Shown piece by piece: positions 14,870 to 22,286 of a stretch of DNA of 46,394 bases (positions within the stretch are counted from its first letter, which is position 1; every line of letters starts with the position of its first letter). The DNA comes from Anaerolineales bacterium (GTDB taxonomy: Bacteria; Chloroflexota; Anaerolineae; Anaerolineales; Villigracilaceae). The notes under the pieces are model-generated. The model was given only the letters and a program-made list of their open reading frames with translations, was not told the origin of the DNA and searched no databases. The stretch lies in the NCBI GenBank assembly GCA_016789305.1, contig JAEURJ010000004.1, positions 1 to 46,394 on the forward strand, written 5' to 3'. The position numbers and the translations under genes are program-made.

Positions 14870-16660
14870 CTAGGCAGGATTCGATGGTTTTCTTCTGCGG
14901 CTGATCACCACGAGAACAACGATCGCCTCAAAGAGCAAGCCTGCTCCGCATAATAACCAGAGATGAACGCTCATGGACTCCTTACCGGTTCCATATGTAA
15001 TTGTGATGTTCATTGTCGCAGTGGGCGTGACCTTGCCAAGGGACGGATTGGCACTGGACGAATCAATGGGTGTTGGGGTGTCCTCTGCAATTGAAGTGCT
15101 GATAACGAATCCGGTGGAGGCTGTGTTCGTCGGTAGCGCTGTGCTTGTGGATGTGCTGCCTGTGTTGCCCGGCCTTGACGTTGAGGTTTTGATCGATATG
15201 GCAGGTCTTGACGTAAGAGTGGCTGTATTTGTAACAGTATAAGTTGTTGTGATGGTGGGCGTATTTGTAATGGTGAGCGTAGTGGTAACGCTGGGTGTGT
15301 AGGTGACTGTTGGCGTGGTAGAGGATGTGGCTGTGGGACTCTGGGTCAACGTATTTGTCACACTCGGTGTGGCGGTGATCGTAGGGGTGAGGGTGATGCT
15401 TGGTGTCGAGGTGATCGTAGGAGTAAGGGTGGTGCTTGGCGTTGCTGTGATCGTGGGGGTAAGAGTAATGCTTGGTGTGGCCGTGGTCGTGGGTGTAAGT
15501 GTAATGGTGGCGGTTTTGGATACGGTGGGAGTGATGGTAACCGTTGAAGTTTTGGAGGGAGTCTGTGTGATCGTAACGGTTGAGGTGATGGATGGGGTTC
15601 GCGTGATCGTGCCAGTGCGCGTTTTGGTGGGAGTGGGGGTGACACAATACGCCGTTGAAGAACCGATTTGCGTACCGCTGGAATCATCGATACGAACAGA
15701 CAAGTTTCCATACAGGCCGTTGATCGTAAGCTGCAGGTTTTGGCCGGCGTTCAACTGGAAAGGGCCGTTCGTCAGGAAGACGCTATTTTGGTAGAGGTTC
15801 CAGGTGTAATTTACGGTCATCGAACCGCCGATATTTGTGATCGTAAAGATTGAGTTCCCTGCGCCGTCGCATGAACCGCTTAAGGTAATGTTCGGAGGAA
15901 TCCGTGTGGGCGTTGAAGTGCGGGTTTTGGTGGGAGTGGGAGTAACGCAATACGATGTTGAAGAAGCGATCTCCACACCGTTGGAATCATTTACGCGAAC
16001 AGTCAGGTTGCCATACAGGCCATTGATCGTAAGCTGCTGGTTCTGACCAGTATTTAACATGAAGGGGCCGTTCGTCAGGAACACGCTATTTTGATACAAA
16101 TTCCAGCTGTAATTAGTGGTCATCGAGTCGCCGAGGTTTGTGATCGTAAAGCTCGAATTCCCCGCGCCGTCACAAGTTCCGCTCACGGTGATGTTTGGCG
16201 CGCCGGCAGCGGCAGCGGCGAATGCCACTTTGCTGGTTGGTGTCAGCGATGCGGTGGCAGTTGCCGAGCTGGTGGCCGTGACAGGGTTGGTGGCGGTAAG
16301 TGTATTCGTCACCGCACTCGTGTGGGTGACTGTAACAGTGTTGGTTGTCGTGCTCTCAGAATTTGACACAACTTCTGCAGCCGTGGCTGTTGGCGTTTCT
16401 GTGTTGATCACCGCATCGGCAGGCGCGCTTGATTCTGTATTTGTGGGAATCGGGGTATCCGTGGGAACCTCAGCCGGAGGCTCCACAGGTGGTTCCACCG
16501 GCGGCTCGACCTCGACGACGGGCGGTTCGGTTGCAGCAGGCGGCTCGGTGGCATCCATGCCGCCTGCGCCAGACATGGTATCCTGCAGGACGCAGGCCGC
16601 CAGAATAAAGGACACAACGATTAGGAGTGCGAGGAGGTTTTGTGAGATTTTTCGGATCAT
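14870..16660 (-). CDS. Repetitive Thr-rich surface lipoprotein with C-terminal TM
   Basis: This 596-residue protein starts MIRKISQNLLALLIVVSFIL and has lipobox LAAC (Cys22). It continues with a Pro/Glu/Thr-rich region (about 30-140), then two tandem copies of a roughly 101-residue beta-rich unit (about 154-250 and 255-350; each contains GxCDGAGNS, NYxWNLYQNSVFLTNGPF and QLTINGLYGNL, with a Cys near both ends). A long Thr/Pro/Ser minirepeat follows (about 350-510, unit roughly ITLTPTITATPS). A hydrophobic segment (about 565-588, LWLLCGAGLLFEAIVVLVVI) and RRRK end the protein. It is presumably an envelope-anchored stalk or adhesin-like protein, doubly anchored by lipid and TM. I do not recognise a named family. 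No function should be inferred from Thr-rich similarity alone. Confidence 0.75.
   Translation of the reverse strand: MIRKISQNLLALLIVVSFILAACVLQDTMSGAGGMDATEPPAATEPPVVEVEPPVEPPVEPPAEVPTDTPIPTNTESSAPADAVINTETPTATAAEVVSNSESTTTNTVTVTHTSAVTNTLTATNPVTATSSATATASLTPTSKVAFAAAAAGAPNITVSGTCDGAGNSSFTITNLGDSMTTNYSWNLYQNSVFLTNGPFMLNTGQNQQLTINGLYGNLTVRVNDSNGVEIASSTSYCVTPTPTKTRTSTPTRIPPNITLSGSCDGAGNSIFTITNIGGSMTVNYTWNLYQNSVFLTNGPFQLNAGQNLQLTINGLYGNLSVRIDDSSGTQIGSSTAYCVTPTPTKTRTGTITRTPSITSTVTITQTPSKTSTVTITPTVSKTATITLTPTTTATPSITLTPTITATPSTTLTPTITSTPSITLTPTITATPSVTNTLTQSPTATSSTTPTVTYTPSVTTTLTITNTPTITTTYTVTNTATLTSRPAISIKTSTSRPGNTGSTSTSTALPTNTASTGFVISTSIAEDTPTPIDSSSANPSLGKVTPTATMNITITYGTGKESMSVHLWLLCGAGLLFEAIVVLVVISRRRKPSNPA
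15365..15520. repeat. 36-bp minisatellite in the Thr-rich lipoprotein gene
   Basis: Imperfect 36-bp units (on the + strand roughly GATCGTAGGGGTGAGGGTGA plus 16 more) repeat about four times, encoding a 12-residue Thr/Pro motif. The array sits within a wider degenerate GT-rich tract (about 15240-15640). Such arrays commonly vary in copy number by slippage. Confidence 0.75.
15621..16226. repeat. Tandem 303-bp duplication within the lipoprotein gene
   Basis: The segment beginning GTTTTGGTGGGAGTG at 15621 recurs at 15924, a period of 303 bp (101 codons), and similarity continues through the beta-domain coding region to about 16195. The two units encode near-identical domains, so the duplication is in frame and fairly recent. 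Confidence 0.8.
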
Positions 16661-17152
16661 ATATGAGTATTAGATGCACCAGTCTTTGAGAATGGGTTGT
16701 TCGCAAAATGAACAAAGACGAACACTGTAATCCATGTTGAATTCTGAATATTGATGATCCGGAGCGTTTTGTATCGAAAGCAGCGATCTCAAAAAGTTAT
16801 TTTAGCATAGACCATCAAATTGGCCACCTTTCCTGTCCTGTTTACGGCTTTTGAAGAAGTTCAATTTCTGTGGCCTATATTTTTCAAAACCCAAACCAGG
16901 CGAAGTCGCCCTTCCTGCGCACTTTCAGTTTCATACTATGAGACCGAAAATGGAGCGGATATCGATAATTTTACGACTTTCCATATTTTTTTCCACGTCA
17001 CGTAGGGGGCGTTGGCACTACGTACGGTTCAAAAAAGGGGAGGGGAAACCCGTATTTTTCATTAAAACCTTCGGTGCTATACTGCACCAAGCCCATTGTT
17101 TCCAACGAAAAACTGCCTGTAGTTGACTATTTCCCCTTTTGGAGCGAGATGT
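16661..17152. other. Divergent intergenic spacer, no gene seen
   Basis: This 492-bp spacer separates the Thr-rich lipoprotein (-) from the sensor kinase (+). I see no convincing ORF, RNA gene or repeat. The last 40 bases contain the kinase ribosome-binding site (GGAGCGAG). Confidence 0.5.
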
Positions 17153-20100
17153 ATGAAGACAGGAAAAATGAAGATGCCTCTGCGTACGGCCCTGATCTAT
17201 GCCTTCTTCGGGGCATTGTGGATCATTTTCACTGATGAACTGGTGGAATTTTTTATTCCTGCCACATCTCCCAATCACATACTCATCCAAACCATCAAAG
17301 GCTGGTTCTTCGTCTTCGCGAGTGCCAGCCTTATTTATTTAATCCTGCGGGGGGATGTGGCGGCCTTGCTTCGAAATCAGCGCGAGATCGCCCATCAGGC
17401 CCGCCTGATCGATGATGTTACCGATGCGATCATCTCCACCGATATGCAGTTCCACATCCTCACCTGGAATGCTGCCGCCGAGGCGTTGTATGGCTGGAAG
17501 GCCTCCGAGGTGATCGGCCATGTGATGCGCGAATTCGTTCAAAATGAATATGTCGATATCTCCCGCGAAGAGATCATTCAAACGGCGATCAAGCATGGAA
17601 GATGGCAGGGGCCGGTCAGCCAGAATCACAAAGACGGCAGACGGTTCTTAGTCTTCACTTCATTATCGCTTGTAAAAGATGAGAAGGATCAGGCGATCGG
17701 TTTCGTTGCCGTCAACCATGACATTAATGAACGCCTCCAGGCCGAGGACGCCCTGCGGAAAAGCGAACAAAAATGGGCTTCGCTGGTCAAGACCATCCCC
17801 GATTACGTTGCTCTGTTCGATAGGGAGGGCAAATACACATTCCTCAATCGGTATGCCGAGGGTTATTCAGAAAAGGATGTGCTTGGCAGGCCTTATGTCG
17901 ATTTCATTCCAGAGCATGTCAGGGTCACCTATACGAGTGCTTTTGATGCCGCGCGGCAAAGCCGCCAGACCCGGCATATCGAATACCAGGGCTATGGTGA
18001 CAATGGGAACATCCGTGATTACGAAAGTACCTTTACACCTATTTTCGAAAACGATGAGTTTGTTAATATGCTGGTGCTGGCACGCGACATCACCGAGCGC
18101 AAACAAATACAGAAGGCGCTGGAAAATTCGGAGATCAAATACCGAACGCTGGTTGAAAATTCATTGCAGGGTGTCATCATTTATCAAGATCACAAGCCGG
18201 TCTATGTAAACCCGGCCATGTGCAGGATCCACGGATATAACGCCGAGGAATTCCTGGCCATGTCTGCCGAGCAGGTGGTCGCCATGACGCATCCCGATGA
18301 TCTCGTGACTGCGCGTGAACGTGCCAGAAAGCGCTCGGCTGGAGAGGCCATTTCCCCGGATTTCGAAACACGGCTGATCCGCAAAGATGGAACCATCGCC
18401 TGGTTGCATTCATTCAATACCAGCATTGTGCTGGATGGGAAGCCCGCCATTCTGTCCACTGTGATCGATATTACAGAACGTAAACTTGCAGAGCAGGAGC
18501 TGCGCAGCAGTGAACTGCGCTTCCGTTCCTTGATCGAGCATGGTCTCGATAATATTTCCCTGCTGGATGAGAATGGAATTCTCTTGTGGGAAAGCCCATC
18601 CACGATCCGAACGCTCGGCTATGGGCAGGATGCATACAAGGGGAGGAACATCCTCGATCTTGTTCACCCCGAGGATTTGGAATGGGTCGGAGTCAAATTT
18701 CAGGAGATGCTTCGCCAGCCGAATGTGGAGCACCACGCAACGTTCCGCATCCATCACCTCGATGGAAGCTGGCGCTGGATCGAAAGCATTGGTACCAACC
18801 TGTTGGAAGAACCCAGTGTGGGGGCCATCGTCATCAACTATCGCGATGTCACCGAGAAGAAAGAAGCGGAAGAAGCATTGCGGGTCAATGAAGAGAAATA
18901 CCGCGACCTGGTGGAGAACAGCCAAAACCTGATCTGCACGCATGATCTGGAAGGGAATTTGCTTTCGGTCAACAAGGCTGCTGTGTTGTTAAGCGGTTAT
19001 TCGCGGGAAGCCCTGCTTAAGATGAACCTCAAGGATGTGATTGCTGATAAAGGGGGGAGGCAGTTTGCAGCCTACCTCAGGAAGATCAAATCGGATGGTC
19101 AGGCACAGGGAACGATGAAAGTACGCATGGCGAATGGAGAGTTCCGCTATTGGGCATTTAACAATTCCCTGCGTACACAGGGCGTGGAGCAGCCCATCGT
19201 ACGTGGCTCGGCTCGTGATGTGACGGAACGCAAACGCGCGGAGGATGCGCTGCGCGAAAGCGAGGAGCGTTTCCACAAGGCATTCCGCTCCAGCCCGGTG
19301 GGGATGGCCATCACTACTTCAGAGGGGCGCTATATAGATGCCAACGATGCCTTTTCCGAGATCGTAGGGTTCAGCCATGAAGAACTCCTTAGCCAGACTT
19401 CATTGCAACTCAACATTATCACTCCTGATCAACATCAGGTATATACCCGTCGGGTCAGCAGGCAGGGTTTTATTTACAACCAGGAAATGACCCTGCGGAG
19501 CAAAAGCGGTGTACCGCGGCTTGTACTTGGCTCGATGGAGAGGATTGAACTGAATCATGAGGCCTGTGTATTGTCCACAGCGATCGATATTACCGAGCGT
19601 AAACAGGCTGAGGGATTATTGAAACAAAGCGAGGAACGCTATCGATTGTTGTTCGAGAACATGCCCATTGCGATCTGGGAGGAGGATTTCTCCAAGGTGC
19701 GGGAATATTTGGATGCTTTGAAAGCAGAGGGGGTGAAGGATTTCCGTGCTTACTTTGCAGAGCATCCCGAAGCCGTGATCAAGTGCATCCATATGATGGA
19801 GATATTGGATGTCAATCAATCGGCCCTGACAATGTACAAGGCAAAGAGTAAGGAAGAATTGATCAAGGATACAAATGAAGATACGGGTCAGGCTGAAGTG
19901 GAGCGCATCCATGAAATTTTGATCGCACTTGCCTATGGGAGCATCAGTGGAAACTGGGAGGGACCGGAGGAAACAATGGCGGGCGACCTCATCGAGGTCA
20001 ACCTCAGCTGGGCTATCGTACCGGGTCACGAACAGGATCTTTCCAGAATCATTGTGACAACCATCGATGTTAGCGAGCGCAAGCGTGCGGCGAAACGTGA

Positions 20101-21469
20101 CCAGAAAAAGACACAAGCCTTGGAGTTGCTGGCTCGAGGTGCTTCGCTTCCCATTGTTCTGGAATCCATTGTTGCCATTGTGGAGAATGAGCTGGCGGGT
20201 TCGATCTGTTCCATCTTATTGATGGATGAAGCCAAAAAACATCTACTACACGGTGCCGCTCCCCATTTGCCCGATTTTTATAATGAGGCGATCCATGGAC
20301 TGCCCATTGGCATGGGGGAGGGCTCCTGCGGCACGGCGGCTTTTACCGGTCAGCGTGTGGTCGTACAGGATATCGAAACGCATCCCTTCTGGGAAAAATA
20401 TCGTGATATTGCTCATGAGGCAGGGGTGCGTGCCTGCTGGTCGCAGCCGATCCTTGCCTCTTCCGGAGAAGTATTGGGAACTTTTGCTGTTTATCATACA
20501 AAACCAAGTATGCCGGAACGCTCCGAACTTGATACCATTCTGAGTGTAACCAGCCTGGCCAGCATTGCGATTGAACAGAAACACGCCGAGCAAACCATTC
20601 GTGAATATGCCGTCAGCCTGGAGAAACGTGTGGAGCAGCGAACCGCTGAACTTGTGCGCGCGAATCGGATCAAGGATGAATTCCTTGCCAATATGAGTCA
20701 TGAATTGCGAACGCCGCTCAACAGCGTGCTGGGTTATTCTGAAACCCTGCTGGAGGGGGTCCGTGGAGAGCTTGATGAACGACAGGGGCAGGCAGTTGAG
20801 ATGATCCATACCAGCGGTCAGCACCTGCTGTCGTTGATCAATGATATCTTGGATGTATCCAAGATAGATGCCGGTAAGTTCGAGGTTCACCCTGAGGTCG
20901 TGCCCGTGAACGATATTTGCGAGTCAAGCCTGGCATTCGTCAAGCAGCTCGCAAATAAAAAATCCATCACAGTGGAATATGTCCCAACCTCTGAGTTGCT
21001 GACAATGTCCGTGGATCCCAAGCGCCTTAAACAGATATTGGTCAACCTGCTCAATAATGCGGTGAAGTTCACCCCTGAAATGGGGAAGGTCAGCCTGGAA
21101 ATACAGGCAGATGCAGAGCGTGGCGAGATGCGCTTTTCCGTCTCCGATACAGGGATCGGCATTGAAGCGAATGACCTGCCAAAATTGTTCAAGCCATTTG
21201 TGCAGTTGGATGGCAGTTTATCGCGCCAATATGAAGGATCCGGTCTCGGGTTGATGCTGGTAAAGCAACTTGTTGAAATGCATAATGGCAGAGTACATGT
21301 TGAGAGTGAGGTTGGCAGGGGAAGTATTTTCACTGTGGTCCTGCCGTGGCGTGAAATGGAAGAGACAACTGATAGTGGGTTGTTTATCCAGGAAGTGGAG
21401 GAGAGGGAAGCTGTAACGTCAACCCCTAATTCCAATTCGAGCCACGGAAAAAAAAATACTTCTTGCTGA
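17153..21469 (+). CDS. Multi-PAS sensor histidine kinase
   Basis: This 1438-residue membrane sensor kinase begins MKTGKMKMPLRTALIYAFFG, with two TM segments (about 10-27 and 45-65), then seven PAS-like modules starting near residues 80, 200, 322, 449, 575, 699 and 822 (several ending in DITERK-type boundaries), and a GAF domain (about 985-1145). HisKA follows with the phospho-acceptor His1183 in MSHELRTPLN, then a HATPase_c domain (about 1280-1395, with N-box LVNLLNNAVKF, DTGIGI and GSGLGL). It likely senses several small-molecule, light or redox signals and phosphorylates a receiver domain. The start at 17153 has GGAGCGAG 5 nt upstream; M1 at 17123 lacks one. The ORF ends at an A9 tract where the receiver domain lies in the +1 frame, so a hybrid kinase may be the ancestral or slippage product. 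Confidence 0.9.
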   Translation: MKTGKMKMPLRTALIYAFFGALWIIFTDELVEFFIPATSPNHILIQTIKGWFFVFASASLIYLILRGDVAALLRNQREIAHQARLIDDVTDAIISTDMQFHILTWNAAAEALYGWKASEVIGHVMREFVQNEYVDISREEIIQTAIKHGRWQGPVSQNHKDGRRFLVFTSLSLVKDEKDQAIGFVAVNHDINERLQAEDALRKSEQKWASLVKTIPDYVALFDREGKYTFLNRYAEGYSEKDVLGRPYVDFIPEHVRVTYTSAFDAARQSRQTRHIEYQGYGDNGNIRDYESTFTPIFENDEFVNMLVLARDITERKQIQKALENSEIKYRTLVENSLQGVIIYQDHKPVYVNPAMCRIHGYNAEEFLAMSAEQVVAMTHPDDLVTARERARKRSAGEAISPDFETRLIRKDGTIAWLHSFNTSIVLDGKPAILSTVIDITERKLAEQELRSSELRFRSLIEHGLDNISLLDENGILLWESPSTIRTLGYGQDAYKGRNILDLVHPEDLEWVGVKFQEMLRQPNVEHHATFRIHHLDGSWRWIESIGTNLLEEPSVGAIVINYRDVTEKKEAEEALRVNEEKYRDLVENSQNLICTHDLEGNLLSVNKAAVLLSGYSREALLKMNLKDVIADKGGRQFAAYLRKIKSDGQAQGTMKVRMANGEFRYWAFNNSLRTQGVEQPIVRGSARDVTERKRAEDALRESEERFHKAFRSSPVGMAITTSEGRYIDANDAFSEIVGFSHEELLSQTSLQLNIITPDQHQVYTRRVSRQGFIYNQEMTLRSKSGVPRLVLGSMERIELNHEACVLSTAIDITERKQAEGLLKQSEERYRLLFENMPIAIWEEDFSKVREYLDALKAEGVKDFRAYFAEHPEAVIKCIHMMEILDVNQSALTMYKAKSKEELIKDTNEDTGQAEVERIHEILIALAYGSISGNWEGPEETMAGDLIEVNLSWAIVPGHEQDLSRIIVTTIDVSERKRAAKRDQKKTQALELLARGASLPIVLESIVAIVENELAGSICSILLMDEAKKHLLHGAAPHLPDFYNEAIHGLPIGMGEGSCGTAAFTGQRVVVQDIETHPFWEKYRDIAHEAGVRACWSQPILASSGEVLGTFAVYHTKPSMPERSELDTILSVTSLASIAIEQKHAEQTIREYAVSLEKRVEQRTAELVRANRIKDEFLANMSHELRTPLNSVLGYSETLLEGVRGELDERQGQAVEMIHTSGQHLLSLINDILDVSKIDAGKFEVHPEVVPVNDICESSLAFVKQLANKKSITVEYVPTSELLTMSVDPKRLKQILVNLLNNAVKFTPEMGKVSLEIQADAERGEMRFSVSDTGIGIEANDLPKLFKPFVQLDGSLSRQYEGSGLGLMLVKQLVEMHNGRVHVESEVGRGSIFTVVLPWREMEETTDSGLFIQEVEEREAVTSTPNSNSSHGKKNTSC
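21448..21456 (+). other. A9 slippery tract at the kinase/receiver junction
   Basis: Nine consecutive A (21448-21456) lie where the kinase frame (…GKKNTSC stop) and receiver frame (…KKILLAEDN) meet. Removing one A would join the two frames as one protein reading GKKILLAEDN. This may be transcriptional slippage, a true frameshift or a sequencing indel. Confidence 0.8.
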
Positions 21470-21809
21470 AGATAATCAAGCCAATGTAATGATGGTGAAG
21501 GATTATCTGGAAAATCATGGATATCGAATTCTTGTTGCACATCATGGAGGGGAAGTACTGGAGAAAGTAAGTGGATTTTCTCCGGACCTGATCTTGATGG
21601 ATATTCAAATGCCGAAGATGGACGGTCTGGAAGCAACGCGCCGCCTCCGCGCCCAGCCCGAGTTTGCTTCTGTTCCGATCATTGCGCTCACCGCCTTTGC
21701 CATGCCCGGCGACCGTGAGCGCTGCCTGGAAGCAGGGGCGAACGAATACATGTCCAAGCCTGTTATCCTAAGGAAGCTGTTGGAGCTAATCTCTGATCTA
21801 CTCAAGTGA
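21450..21809 (+). CDS. Receiver (REC) domain, frameshifted from the kinase
   Basis: The reading frame from 21450 encodes a complete CheY-like receiver domain of 119 residues: KKILLAEDNQANVMM (acidic pocket), the phospho-acceptor Asp in LILMDIQMPKMDG, ITALTAFAMPG with the conserved Thr, and the KPV Lys. The first in-frame ATG (21489) falls inside helix 1 and would remove the acidic-pocket strand, so it is not a credible start, and no ATG, GTG or TTG precedes the domain with a ribosome-binding site. The domain is therefore best explained as the C-terminal part of the sensor kinase, reached by a +1 shift (loss of one A) at the A9 run 21448-21456. Confidence 0.7.
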   Translation, partial: KKILLAEDNQANVMMVKDYLENHGYRILVAHHGGEVLEKVSGFSPDLILMDIQMPKMDGLEATRRLRAQPEFASVPIIALTAFAMPGDRERCLEAGANEYMSKPVILRKLLELISDLLK

Positions 21810-21824
21810 CCTGATTAAAAAAAT

Positions 21825-21854
21825 AAGCTCCGAAACAATTGTTTCGGAGCTTTT
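21825..21854. terminator. Terminator after the kinase/receiver unit
   Basis: AAGCTCCGAAAC (21825-21836) and GTTTCGGAGCTT (21841-21852) form a perfect 12-bp stem with an AATT loop, followed by TTTT. Confidence 0.9.
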
Positions 21855-21904
21855 GATCCTTCGTATGAAAATTAAGCAGTGACAAGCTGTTGCGTAATAG
21901 GGCG

Positions 21905-21954
21905 GAATTTATACCCGTATACCAGATATGTACCCCGCCGGACAGATCAGATTG
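21905..21954 (+). repeat. 50-bp direct repeat, left copy
   Basis: This stretch matches 34141-34190 at 46 of 50 positions in the same orientation; the core TACCCGTAT…GTACCCCGCCGGACAGATC is shared. Similarity stops sharply at both ends. Both copies lie in roughly 430-bp non-coding spacers that bracket the LAL1 regulator/membrane protein/ABC block. The origin (recombination footprint, remnant of a mobile element, or a conserved site) cannot be told from two copies. Confidence 0.75.
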
Positions 21955-22274
21955 CGGCTTTGAAGCTTAAATATCCAATTTGTCGATAATTTGATACTAA
22001 CATGATTTTTGCTTGGGTTATTCGTGAACGTCGCTTTTGGCAAAGGCGGCGGCCACAGACCACTTAACTTTACAATGTTGGCATTATTTGATTTTAATCA
22101 ATGCTTCATAACTTGCGGTTGGAAATAGCAATATCCCTGCTATGAATCCTTTGGGGTAGGGATACAAACAATCGGACATGTTTTTCTTGCTTTATTAATA
22201 GGCAGAAGATTATTGTGAAAACGTATCTCAAATTCAAGTTTCGCTCATTACCCGCCTTTTCGTGAAGTACGGAC

Positions 22275-22280
22275 TATAAT
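22275..22280 (+). promoter_or_regulatory. LAL1 -10 box, likely leaderless start
   Basis: A perfect TATAAT stands exactly 6 nt before the ATG of the regulator, so transcription would begin at or next to the start codon, giving a leaderless mRNA. No good -35 is visible at 16-18 bp, which suggests an activator-dependent promoter. The second LAL gene has the same 6-nt spacing. Confidence 0.6.
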
Positions 22281-22286
22281 GAATCC

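Larger units (their letters stand above)
21855..22286. other. Intergenic spacer with one copy of a 50-bp direct repeat
   Basis: About 430 bases without a supported gene. They contain the left copy of the direct repeat at 21905-21954 and, at the right end, the LAL1 -10 box. Otherwise I see no recognisable structure. Confidence 0.5.

Noticed and set aside
15303..15794. Val/Gly-rich ORF on the + strand in the repeat region, and a possible CRISPR array
   Set aside because: The ORF is the mirror of the Thr-rich coding repeats. The repeats are contiguous coding units without regular unique spacers, so not CRISPR.
21489..21809. Separate response-regulator gene starting at ATG 21489
   Set aside because: This start would remove the first strand and the acidic pocket of the receiver domain and has no ribosome-binding site. 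The domain begins at about 21450 in a frame without a start codon, so a frameshifted C-terminal part of the kinase fits better.
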